Both the position numbers and the translations under genes were made by a program. Positions 1-7,500 of a stretch of 20,991 nucleotides of DNA are shown here, piece after piece. Source of the DNA: a virus; the IMG/VR virus record IMGVR_UViG_3300030085_002403, positions 1 to 20,991 of that record; one strand, 5' to 3'. Position 1 is the first letter of the stretch; every line of letters starts with the position of its first letter. The notes under the pieces are model-generated. The model had not been told where the DNA came from. It did not search any database and saw only the letters and a program-made list of their open reading frames with translations.

Positions 1-695
1 CTTATCAAGCTGCATTTCTTAGTACGAGTCCTCAAATAGCAGGTGTTCAGAGTTCTTTCACCTTTGTTAGAAATGAAGGAGGAGATATTGAGTTTGACTC
101 TGCTGCAAATCCGATTGATCCAGTGAAAATTGGTACTATTCAAGGTAAGAGTGATTATGGTAAAGGACATGTACTAGAAAGACAAAATAATGGTGATCCT
201 GAAAAAACTAAGACGTGGAGAGAAGTTCAAGAGGAACCAGAACCTGATGTAGGATCTAGTTTTGAAGAGTATTGGGTTGGTGCATCATCATGGCCCCAGT
301 GGGCAGAGAGTGATGGTGAAACTAGAGGTCCTGCCGTATATGTACCCGAGGGATTTACTGTAACGCTTAGTGTTGGTGGAACCATGACTTCTGGAGAGGT
401 GTCAATGACATCAATAGCTCCACCATCACCAAATCCAAGTAATAGTGAGTGTAATAACTTGACCTCAGCCATTACTGCCGCTGAGAGTGATATGAATTCA
501 ACAATCAGTACAAACACTCCTAAGATCGACTATCTACTGAAAGGATCTAAGACTCTAAGGAATCTCAGAGCCGAGGATCAAACCGAAGCATGGTCCTACC
601 TACAGGGAATTGGTTACCAGAACTCCAAATCTAAAGAAAACAACTCGAATGCTGACGAAATAGGGGACTTTAACTGGGACGAGCTTGACGACTGA
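1..695 (+). CDS. Probable virion structural protein, C-terminal part (partial)
   Basis: The reading frame is open from base 3 with no stop until the TGA at 693-695, so this is the last ~230 residues of a gene that begins before the window. The GTG at 123 is internal and not a plausible start. The visible part is acidic and polar. It has a Thr/Ser/Gly-rich beta-like stretch (GFTVTLSVGGTMTSGEVSM), then a Pro/Ser linker, then a helical tail ending in an acidic DELDD. This is the look of a phage particle or baseplate protein rather than an enzyme, and the neighbouring late genes are structural, but I do not recognise a specific family. The last codons contain the -35 element of a downstream promoter. 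The function is inferred from composition and context only. Confidence 0.55.
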   Translation, partial: YQAAFLSTSPQIAGVQSSFTFVRNEGGDIEFDSAANPIDPVKIGTIQGKSDYGKGHVLERQNNGDPEKTKTWREVQEEPEPDVGSSFEEYWVGASSWPQWAESDGETRGPAVYVPEGFTVTLSVGGTMTSGEVSMTSIAPPSPNPSNSECNNLTSAITAAESDMNSTISTNTPKIDYLLKGSKTLRNLRAEDQTEAWSYLQGIGYQNSKSKENNSNADEIGDFNWDELDD

Positions 696-713
696 CCTGG
701 ATGGGGTTATAGT
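685..713 (+). promoter_or_regulatory. Sigma70-like promoter
   Basis: TTGACG (685-690) and TATAGT (708-713) are separated by 17 bases, a good match to the host sigma70 consensus spacing. The -35 lies in the last codons of the upstream structural gene. The expected start point is near 720, giving a short leader before the ATG at 737. T4-like cyanophages read early genes with host RNA polymerase, so this probably drives the 737-2857 cassette independently of the upstream late gene. Confidence 0.6.
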
Positions 714-736
714 ACGTTGGTAACGCAATCAAACCT

Positions 737-910
737 ATGTACGTCGAACGCGACACCCTCCGCCACTTCCAAGGTCTTCTGGAAGATACCGCAGAGTATT
801 TCTGCGATGAAAACGTAATGAGTGGTGAACTATTCTGGACAATGGTAGAATGTTTCGCTACTGCAAAACTTGCAGAACTCGAAGGTGAAGTTCTTCCTGA
901 CATCGCATGA
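737..910 (+). CDS. Small hypothetical protein, 57 aa
   Basis: The ATG at 737 opens a 57-residue acidic, helix-prone protein (starts MYVERDTLRHFQGLLEDTAE, ends EGEVLPDIA) that stops at 908-910. No domain is recognised. It is supported as a gene by its place directly after a sigma70-like promoter and by its ATGA overlap with the next small gene, the usual translational coupling of phage early genes. No convincing Shine-Dalgarno sequence precedes the start. It is likely an early host-takeover or accessory protein; that role is inferred from position only. Confidence 0.6.
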   Translation: MYVERDTLRHFQGLLEDTAEYFCDENVMSGELFWTMVECFATAKLAELEGEVLPDIA

Positions 911-1068
911 AGTACGTCGTTCAGTATGACAAACCCAAGAAGAAAGGAACTGCAACTCAACGTGCGACTTTCTTCGATATTCGTGACGCAATGATGTGGG
1001 AAAGGCACATCAGGAACGAAACCAACTGTAAAAACGTAGAACTGGTCCCCATTTTCACAGATGTTTGA
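907..1068 (+). CDS. Small basic hypothetical protein, 53 aa
   Basis: The ATG at 907 shares bases with the preceding stop (ATGA). The product is 53 residues, with a Lys-rich N-terminal stretch (DKPKKKG) and a central segment FFDIRDAMMWERHI that looks helical. The pattern of a short beta strand (KYVVQY) then a helix then VELVPIF suggests a tiny alpha/beta fold. No family is recognised. Its stop (1066-1068) overlaps the start of the aminotransferase at 1061 by eight bases, so the three genes are probably co-translated. Confidence 0.6.
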   Translation: MKYVVQYDKPKKKGTATQRATFFDIRDAMMWERHIRNETNCKNVELVPIFTDV

Positions 1069-1984
1069 AAGAGTTCCCTGGTACATCCACAAAGACAAAA
1101 ACACCAAGATCAATCTATCAAACAACATTTGTTACGATCAGATTCACGCCCTTAAGGTAAGTGAGTTGATCCGAGAGAATGGTAATGGTTTCAGTCAATA
1201 CGCCAATGAACCAAAGATCTATGAAGATCTGAGTGAGTTCTATGGTGTTCCTAAAACAAACATTGCCATTGGTATGGGTCTGGGGGAACTTATTCCTCGG
1301 ATCTTTAACATTTTTAGGGACAAAACGTTCTCCATTGTCACACCCACATGGATGATGGCAACAGGATTTTGTGAAGTCAACTGCATCAAATACTATCAAG
1401 GTCTTGATCTTCGTGCAGATGTTCTTTATGTTGCAAATCCTAACGGGCAAGATGGACAAGTAATAGATCGAGATATACTAGAGTCACTATGTGATGCTTT
1501 TGAGTATGTCATCATCGATGAAGCCTACGCAGACTTCTGCGTTCCCACCTGTTCAGCTCTCGACCTGGCTATTACCAGAAACAACGTTCTCGTATGCAAA
1601 ACTTTTAGCAAGTCTCTTGCTTTACCTGGTCTTCGCTTCGGTTATTGTTTTGGTAATCATCATGTTATTTGGAGACTTCAGCAACTACGTCCTTCGGGGG
1701 TAGTAAATACTATTGTAGAGAGAATTGGTCCTGAACTTCTCTCCCTCATTGATGAACATGTAGTGCGGATGGTCGATACCAGGGATTACATTGAATCTAA
1801 ATACGAGTGTTCTCCTTCAAATGCCAACTTTGTGTTGTTGAAGAACAAAGAATCTTTCTTGGATAGATTTCAATACAGAACAATTAATGGACTCCATCGT
1901 ATGTCTTTGATGGATCTAAACACATTCAAATCCTATGAATCGTTATCAGACGTTCAACAAAGTAGAGAACGCCAACCTAGTTAA
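1061..1984 (+). CDS. HisC-like PLP-dependent aminotransferase
   Basis: This 307-residue protein is a fold-type I (class I/II) aminotransferase related to histidinol-phosphate aminotransferase. Visible motifs in order are the PLP-phosphate region GMGLGELI, NPNGQDGQV (family NPNNPTG), DEAYADF (PLP pyridine-N aspartate), KTFSKSLALPGLRFGY with the probable Schiff-base lysine K184, and PSNANFVLLK from the small domain. The family is usually about 350-370 residues, so this copy is compact, mostly at the N terminus, but all core motifs are present. The natural substrate cannot be assigned; HisC relatives also act on amino-acid or amino-sugar-like substrates outside histidine synthesis. It overlaps the radical SAM gene by 50 bases, which implies a joint pathway. 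It is probably early transcribed from the 685-713 promoter. Confidence 0.85.
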   Translation: MFERVPWYIHKDKNTKINLSNNICYDQIHALKVSELIRENGNGFSQYANEPKIYEDLSEFYGVPKTNIAIGMGLGELIPRIFNIFRDKTFSIVTPTWMMATGFCEVNCIKYYQGLDLRADVLYVANPNGQDGQVIDRDILESLCDAFEYVIIDEAYADFCVPTCSALDLAITRNNVLVCKTFSKSLALPGLRFGYCFGNHHVIWRLQQLRPSGVVNTIVERIGPELLSLIDEHVVRMVDTRDYIESKYECSPSNANFVLLKNKESFLDRFQYRTINGLHRMSLMDLNTFKSYESLSDVQQSRERQPS

Positions 1985-2675
1985 TTCAACCTTACGAAGT
2001 GTCGAGTTGTGTGTCACAACTGCATGTAATCGTTCATGTTCATTTTGCCCTCATGATTGGGGATTCAAAACTGAAGACACTAGGGAAAAATTTGTAAGTT
2101 TGGAAACTGTAGACAGACTCGTAGAATTTCTATCAAATTACAATAATCAGATCACTCTTTGTGGTATGGGTGAACCCACAATGCACCCACATATCAAGAA
2201 AATTCTAGATAAATTTCAAAAACTTGATAATAGAGTTCTCCTTATCACTAATGGATATAAGCTTCATGATGTTGTAGATCATTTAGGACATATTCGTCCT
2301 AGAGTAAGTCTATACGAACCCATGGATCTACCAGATATTGATATGGATATCATTAATTATTATGAGAAGGGTGAGAATGTAAACTTCAACCAAAGAAGTT
2401 ACTCGGAAGGTATTAAGAAACCTTGTTATCTACCATCATATAAAATGGTTATAGACACTAGTGGTGGTATTTTACCTTGTGACAATAACTGGCAAGAGGT
2501 TGAATATCTTGCCAATATCTTTGATTATGACCTAGAAACTGTATGGTTGGATAAGTTCAACCCATTCAGAACCAACTGTTCCAAAGACCGATCTCTTAAC
2601 AATTATTGCCGTAACTGCAATGCAGGTGGTATATTATATGGGTCGGAAGAGATGCAACTCCTTACTAATCAATGA
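1935..2675 (+). CDS. Radical SAM protein with SPASM-like C-terminal cluster motif
   Basis: The 246-residue product has the canonical radical SAM motif C31-x3-C35-x2-C38 (CNRSCSFCPH), followed by GMGEPTMHP, which matches the SAM-binding GGE region. The C-terminal third carries further cysteines (C164, C182, C215, C225, C228), including ILPCDNNW and CRNCNAGG, the pattern of a SPASM-type auxiliary iron-sulfur site. Such enzymes cleave S-adenosylmethionine to a 5'-deoxyadenosyl radical and modify peptides, sugars or other small molecules. The size is short for a SPASM protein, and one auxiliary cluster is most likely. The start at 1935 lies inside the aminotransferase gene in another frame. An ATGA overlap leads into the next gene. 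The substrate is unknown. Confidence 0.85.
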   Translation: MNRYQTFNKVENANLVNSTLRSVELCVTTACNRSCSFCPHDWGFKTEDTREKFVSLETVDRLVEFLSNYNNQITLCGMGEPTMHPHIKKILDKFQKLDNRVLLITNGYKLHDVVDHLGHIRPRVSLYEPMDLPDIDMDIINYYEKGENVNFNQRSYSEGIKKPCYLPSYKMVIDTSGGILPCDNNWQEVEYLANIFDYDLETVWLDKFNPFRTNCSKDRSLNNYCRNCNAGGILYGSEEMQLLTNQ

Positions 2676-2857
2676 GACCAGAAACACGAAAGTCAATGGA
2701 AATGCTTTGGTCTGCAAAGTGGAATCTCCCCACAGCAGCAAAACATGCAAATCTGACCAACAAAGAGATGAAAATTACTTTCAATGAGTATTGTTCATTT
2801 CACCCTCCAACCTGGAATATTGAACTAGATGGCGAGGGACTGTCGCCTATTGGTTAA
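2672..2857 (+). CDS. Small hypothetical protein, 61 aa, overlapping a tRNA
   Basis: The ATG at 2672 overlaps the radical SAM stop (ATGA, 2672-2675). The 61-residue product contains WSAKWNLPTAAKHANLTNKE, which looks like a small helix-turn-helix-like segment (LPTAAKHANLTNKEM), followed by FHPPTW. No family is named with confidence. Its final seven codons and stop (2836-2857) lie inside the 5' half of tRNA-Ile, so maturation of the tRNA would cut the message before its stop codon. It is probably expressed before or instead of tRNA processing. Confidence 0.55.
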   Translation: MRPETRKSMEMLWSAKWNLPTAAKHANLTNKEMKITFNEYCSFHPPTWNIELDGEGLSPIG

Positions 2858-2907
2858 GGCCTGCTCCTTATAAGGGCATGAATCGGGTTCAATTCCCGAC
2901 AGACCCA
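2836..2907 (+). tRNA. tRNA-Ile (anticodon UAU)
   Basis: A full cloverleaf folds by eye. The acceptor is 2836-2842 with 2900-2906, with one A-A mismatch at the fourth pair. The D stem is GCCT/AGGC, the anticodon stem TGCTC/GGGCA (one G-U) with loop CTTATAA and anticodon TAT at 2869-2871, and the T stem TCGGG/CCCGA is perfect with loop TTCAATT. The discriminator base is A2907 and CCA is not encoded. It would read AUA isoleucine codons. Bacteria normally read AUA with a CAU tRNA carrying lysidine, so a UAU anticodon is unusual. The acceptor mismatch leaves some doubt that the molecule is fully functional. Confidence 0.8.
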
Positions 2908-2911
2908 CCTT

Positions 2912-2996
2912 GCGAGTATGGCGGAATCGGTAGACGCACCAGACTTAAAATCTGTTGAGAATTAATCTCGTGGGAGTTCAAGTCTCCCTACTCGCA
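2912..2996 (+). tRNA. tRNA-Leu (anticodon UAA)
   Basis: This is a class II tRNA of 85 nucleotides. The acceptor GCGAGTA pairs perfectly with TACTCGC (2989-2995), followed by discriminator A2996. The D arm contains GGAATCGGTAGACGC. The anticodon loop is CTTAAAA with anticodon TAA at 2946-2948. A long variable arm is formed by GAGA/TCTC, and the T arm is GGGAG TTCAAGT CTCCC. The first anticodon-stem pair is a C-T mismatch. CCA is not encoded. It reads UUA, a codon common in AT-rich phage genes, and starts only four bases after tRNA-Ile, so the two are likely cut from one precursor. Confidence 0.93.
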
Positions 2997-3000
2997 TCCT

Positions 3001-3009
3001 AATAAATAA
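3001..3009 (+). promoter_or_regulatory. T4-type late promoter motif
   Basis: AATAAATAA lies four bases after tRNA-Leu and 16 bases before the cpeT start. It resembles the T4 late promoter core TATAAATA and is identical to motifs at 11202-11210 and 12961-12969, each just upstream of a gene. Function is inferred from the repeat placement. Confidence 0.5.
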
Positions 3010-3024
3010 AAGAAAATTTTGATC

Positions 3025-3492
3025 ATGTTTGAAGAATTTTGCAATTATTTTGAAGGATACTTCAATAATCAAGCACAAGCTTTTAACTATCCTAGAGAGT
3101 TTGCGATGATTGAACTTAATCATCGTCGCATTGAAGGAACTAACAAATTCACTGTCACTCAAGGATATGTGATGGATGGTGAACCTTATCGATCTGTAGA
3201 GATTGAAGTTATCGATGATTCGGATAACGATCAAGTAATTCTAAAAACTTATAAAGATGATGAACACATCCCTGGATGTGACTGTGTATTCCAAAAAGTC
3301 GATAATGAATTTCATGGTGACATCACTGGCAAAGAATGTTTTGTTCAACGTGGAATCAAGAACACATATATGCAATCTTCTGCCAAATTAGGTGATGGAT
3401 ATTATCATGTAATTGATCAGGGATTTGACCCTGAGAATGATGAACAACTTTGGGGATCGCGTCATGGTCACTTTGAGTTTGATAAAAAATAA
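3025..3492 (+). CDS. cpeT: CpeT/CpcT-family phycobiliprotein lyase homologue
   Basis: The 155-residue protein matches the CpeT/CpcT family (chromophore lyase type), known as an auxiliary metabolic gene in T4-like cyanophages. Conserved elements are the N-terminal FEGYFNNQAQAFNYP, then GYVMDGEPYR, then CDCVFQK, CFVQRGIKNTYMQSS, DQGFDPENDEQLWGS and the terminal HGHFEFDKK. In cyanobacteria, CpcT/CpeT proteins attach or assist attachment of bilins to phycobiliprotein beta subunits, so the phage copy probably changes host light-harvesting pigment supply during infection. I choose the ATG at 3025 rather than the TTG two codons upstream because the family starts at this point. The gene sits between tRNA-Leu and tRNA-Thr behind a late-promoter-like motif. 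Confidence 0.9.
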   Translation: MFEEFCNYFEGYFNNQAQAFNYPREFAMIELNHRRIEGTNKFTVTQGYVMDGEPYRSVEIEVIDDSDNDQVILKTYKDDEHIPGCDCVFQKVDNEFHGDITGKECFVQRGIKNTYMQSSAKLGDGYYHVIDQGFDPENDEQLWGSRHGHFEFDKK

Positions 3493-3494
3493 TT

Positions 3495-3566
3495 GCCCTT
3501 GTAGCTCAGTGGTAGAGCAGCTGTCTTGTAAACAGCAGGTCGTCCGTTCAAATCGGATCGGGGGCT
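3495..3566 (+). tRNA. tRNA-Thr (anticodon UGU)
   Basis: The cloverleaf is complete. The acceptor GCCCTTG pairs with CGGGGGC (3559-3565, two G-U pairs). The D arm is GCTCAGTGGTAGAGC. The anticodon stem GCTGT/ACAGC encloses loop CTTGTAA with anticodon TGT, and the T arm is GTCCG TTCAAAT CGGAT. The discriminator is T3566 and CCA is not encoded. It reads ACA. The gene begins two bases after the cpeT stop and ends one base before the ATG of the next gene. Confidence 0.95.
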
Positions 3567-3567
3567 T

Positions 3568-4185
3568 ATGAGAGTAAAATATGTAACTGAACCCTTCCCA
3601 TATGTTCTTATAGATGAACTCTATAATGAGTGGGAATTGGAAGAATTGTGGGAAGAAATGGATTACCTTTGTAGTCCAAGAAGACTAATGGTTGCTGATA
3701 CAAACAATGGTTCTGCAACTGATCCTAATGGAGAACTTCTAAAATTCACTCATTGCCAGTATCTTGAAGATGTATATAAAAATAGAAATCATTCAGCTAT
3801 TTTACAGATAACTGAAAAGATTTTTATGGAGGATAGTACTTTTTTCATGAATCACCCTCACTGGTTTTTTCCTGGAACAGCCTCTAATACTAATCAACAC
3901 TATACTCAACTTGTTTATTATGAAAATAATGACGAGTATAAAAGTCATAGAGACTGTGCTCAATTTACTGTACTAAATTGGTTCTACAGAAAACCAAAGA
4001 AATTTTCTGGTGGCAATCTATACTTTGAAGATTTTGATTTGGAAATAGAGTGCTTAAATAATAGGACATTAATTTTTCCTTCAGTTATTAATCATGCGGC
4101 TAAACCCGTTATAATGGAAGAGAAATACATAGGACAAAAATATGGAAGATTCTGCATCTCACAATTTGTGTCCCGTCAATTCTAA
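3568..4185 (+). CDS. 2-oxoglutarate/Fe(II)-dependent oxygenase (oxygenase 1)
   Basis: The 205-residue protein has the double-stranded beta-helix signature of prolyl-4-hydroxylase-like dioxygenases. The facial triad is H127-x-D129 (YKSHRDCAQFT) and H176 (NHAAKP), with R194 (YGRFCISQF) as the likely 2-oxoglutarate carboxylate ligand. GGNLYFEDF lies between them, as in the family. The N terminus (EPFPYVLIDELYNEWELEEL) is the usual helical lead-in, which supports the ATG at 3568 even though it lies two bases after the tRNA-Thr end. No separate leader is available. The substrate is unknown; protein residues, nucleobases and small molecules are all possible. It is the first of four such enzymes in the window. 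Confidence 0.85.
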   Translation: MRVKYVTEPFPYVLIDELYNEWELEELWEEMDYLCSPRRLMVADTNNGSATDPNGELLKFTHCQYLEDVYKNRNHSAILQITEKIFMEDSTFFMNHPHWFFPGTASNTNQHYTQLVYYENNDEYKSHRDCAQFTVLNWFYRKPKKFSGGNLYFEDFDLEIECLNNRTLIFPSVINHAAKPVIMEEKYIGQKYGRFCISQFVSRQF

Positions 4186-4204
4186 GGAGTATGGTAAATC
4201 CAAG

Positions 4205-4417
4205 ATGAATATAAAACTCTGGTACAATAGTGCAATGGGACAATGGCGTTGGACTATGACAGATAAAGACTTAAATATGGAAGCAGGGCAACAACCTATG
4301 CTCCGTGATGCTTTAAATGATGTAGCAAACACAGTAGAACATATGTTAGATAAGTCTGGATACTTGCCAGAGAAGATAGATTTAGATAAGATAGATTATG
4401 GTGATACTCACCAGTAA
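4205..4417 (+). CDS. Small hypothetical protein, 70 aa
   Basis: I start this gene at the ATG at 4205 (MNIKLWYNSAMGQWRWTMTD). The frame is open further upstream to 4142, but that part would overlap the oxygenase and reads as out-of-frame coding. An AAGGAG lies at 4184-4189, rather far (15 bases) from the start. The product has an aromatic N-terminal half that looks like beta strands, then a helix (LRDALNDVANTVEHMLDKSG) and an acidic tail. No family is recognised. It is the last gene before a strong terminator and is probably co-transcribed with oxygenase 1. Confidence 0.6.
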   Translation: MNIKLWYNSAMGQWRWTMTDKDLNMEAGQQPMLRDALNDVANTVEHMLDKSGYLPEKIDLDKIDYGDTHQ

Positions 4418-4438
4418 TCCCTTCCGTGTGACTATAGA

Positions 4439-4466
4439 AACCTCCCTTTAACGAGGGAGGTTTTTT
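4439..4466 (+). terminator. Intrinsic terminator
   Basis: The perfect inverted repeat AACCTCCCT / AGGGAGGTT encloses a six-base loop TTAACG and is followed by a T run (4461-4466). It ends the tRNA/cpeT/oxygenase unit. Confidence 0.92.
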
Positions 4467-4471
4467 GGTGT

Positions 4472-4478
4472 CTAAATA
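4472..4478 (+). promoter_or_regulatory. T4-type late promoter motif
   Basis: CTAAATA (followed by TA) lies just after the terminator and 35 bases before the start of the giant fibre gene. It resembles the cyanophage late promoter core. No sigma70 -35 box is visible in register. This is the natural promoter for the 6.7-kb gene downstream. Confidence 0.45.
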
Positions 4479-4513
4479 TAAAAAGAATAGATTTGTCACT
4501 GTAGGAAAACGAG

Positions 4514-7500
4514 ATGCCCCTAAGTAGATTAGAGAATTTCCTAAAGAATGCTGAAGGTAATATCCTGTATGTAAACCCTTCTGACTTTGACGCAACCGAT
4601 AGTTATGAAAATAGAGGTAATTCTCTAACAAGACCTTTCAGAACTATCCAGAGAGCTCTGATTGAATCTGCTAGATTCTCATATAGAGCAGGAAGAAATA
4701 ATGATAAGATTGATAGTACTACGATTCTAGTATATCCAGGCACACACTACATTGACAACAGACCTGGACACTCTATCGAATCCAATGGAAGCACTGCGAC
4801 TTTCAAAAGATTTAGGGATGGTTCATGGCAAGAAGGTGGGGCAGAACTAACTGAATTTGACGAGAATACTAACTTTGATATTTTCGACGAAGAGAACGAA
4901 TTACACAAATATAACAGTGTTAATGGTGGTGTTATCCTACCTAGAGGTACATCTATTGTAGGTCTTGACCTTAGAAAAACCAAGATTAGACCACTATATG
5001 TACCAGATCCTCTAAATGATGCAGTACCAAGCACTTCAATCTTCCGTGTTACTGGTACTTGTTACTTCACTGCATTTTCATTCTTTGATGCAGACCCAGC
5101 GAGACAGGCATACAGAGATTCTACTGCAAGAAAGGTAAATCCTAGATTCTCTCACCATAAACTCACCTGTTTTGAGTATGCTGATGGTATCAATAACGTT
5201 GTATTAGGTAACGATGTAACAGATCTAACTGATCTTGAGATGTATTATTTCAAGGTCACTTATGCTTATGGTGACTCTGGTGGTAGAGGACTTGCCGATT
5301 ATCCTTCAACAACTTCTCTTGACTTTGAGCCATCTGTTGATGAATTTAGAATTGTTGGTGATTTAACAGCAAACCCACTGGGTATTACCAGTTTGAGATC
5401 TGGTGATGGTGTAATCCCAACCCAAGAGATTACTGTAATTACTAACAATAAGCATGGTCTATTCAAGGATACTCCAGTTCTAATTTCTGGTATCAGTACA
5501 AACGTAAGTGCTTATAATGGTTCTTTCGTTGTCAAAGATGTTCTGAGTGACACGAAATTCACCTATGAGACCACATCAACTCCAACAGATGTCTTACCTA
5601 CTCAAGACAAATTCAACAACTCACAGATCATTGTAGAGTCTGATAGTACATCATCTGCATCTCCATATGTATTCTCTTGCTCACTAAGATCTGTTTTCGG
5701 TGTCAATGGTCTACACGCTGATGGTAGTAAAGCAACTGGATTCAAATCCATGCTTACTGCACAGTTTACGGGTATCTCTCTCCAGAAGGATGACAATGCC
5801 TTCATGTTATTTGATGAAGCAACTAACATCTATAATGATAACGAAACCGTAAACGACGATCAGAAACCTTTACACACTAACTCTAGAGCAATCTATAAAC
5901 CAGATTTTGAGAACTTCCACATGAAGTGCTCAAATGATTCTATCATTCAGTGTGTATCGATCTTTGCTATTGGTTTCGCAAAACACTTCGTTGCTGAGTC
6001 TGGTGGTGACCAATCTATTACCAACTCTAACTCCAACTTTGGTGCGATCTCTCTGGAATCTGCTGGTTTCCAAGCAAACTCTTTTGATAGAGATGACGTA
6101 GGTTATATTACACACATTATCCCACCAAGAGAACCTGAGAGAAGAATCTCTAACATCACTTGGTTGCCACTTGATGCAACTAAGATTGTTTCTGCTGCTA
6201 CAACCAACAAACTGTGGTTAGCAAACTTTAAGTCCGCTGACGTTCCACCCCCAGGTGAACTAGACGCATATAGAATTGGTGGTAAGAGACAAGATAAACT
6301 ATTCCTACAAACAATTACTGGTACTGCGGTAAGTACCTTCAGTTCTCCAATTCTAATGGATATTCCTGCGGGAACTGGTCTCAGTACAGAGGCATTTAAG
6401 ACAAATGTTGTGGGTAGAGCTGCTGGTATTAACAGTATTTCTACTAACATTCTTACCTTTACCAAGAATCACCAACTATTCAATGGTGAGAAAATCAGAA
6501 TTTATGCTGATACTGGTGAGATGCCTGCGAACCTTGAGGCAAATAAGATTTACTATGCACTAACAACTGGTCTAAACCCCAATCAGATTAAAATTTCTAC
6601 CAGTGTCAATGATGCTGAGGCTAACAATAATATCACAGGTATTACTAATGGTGGTGGTGAACTTACCGTTCTCAGTACAGTTGCTGATAAAGTAACTGGT
6701 GAACCAGGTCACCCAATTCAATTTGATGATACAGAAGGTCAGTGGTATGTAAATTCTTCTCCATCAACTTTCTTTAACGAAATTTATACTGGTATTACTG
6801 GTATTGGAACTGCTATTGTTGGTGAAGTAACTGGTGGTACATTCATCCAAAGACAAATTGATGCTAGAGGTATTGAAGAAAGAATCTATAAGATTCGTTA
6901 TGTTGTTCCTAAAGAGTTTAATAATGGTCGTCAACCATCTGAAGGTTTCATTCTCCAAGAATCCAAGAGTGTTGGTGTTGGATCTGCATCCTTCTTAGAT
7001 GTTAGTGTTAGTGATCCAACTCAACTTAGAAACCCACGTATCATCACACTTGCATCTTACAATAGTGCAACCGAACGTGCTACAATCAAGACTGAAAAAG
7101 AACACAACTTTGTTGCTGGTGACCAAGTTATTATCAAAGGTGTAAGTAGTGCAAACAATACTGTTGCTACTGCAACTTCTGCATATAACGGAACTTTTGA
7201 AGTCTTCCAAGTAGACAACCCAAGAACATTCCAAGTCAGTGTAACTACTGGAGATCCTGGAGTATTCCTTAACCAGGTCAACCAAAGAAGCACACAACAA
7301 CAGGTTGAAGCTTTACCAACTGTACAAAGAAGTAGATATAAAGATTCACTTTACATTTACAATTCCAGACAAATCAGAGAACACATTCCTGGTGCTGATG
7401 GTCAAGATGGTGTATATGCGGTTACTCTTCTTTGTGGTTCTATTCAACCCGATCAAAACATTGGTTTTGGTGTAAGTGAGAAGAAGTTCTCTCAGAATGT

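Noticed and set aside
123-125. GTG as start of the first gene
   Set aside because: The same frame is open to base 3 with coherent coding sequence, so the gene is simply cut by the window edge.
4142-4204. Upstream extension of the 70-aa gene to 4142
   Set aside because: It overlaps the conserved end of oxygenase 1 in another frame and reads as unstructured; the ATG at 4205 is more plausible.
4191-4208. Five-codon mini-frame after AAGGAG
   Set aside because: The ribosome site is only one base from its ATG and the peptide is too short to support.
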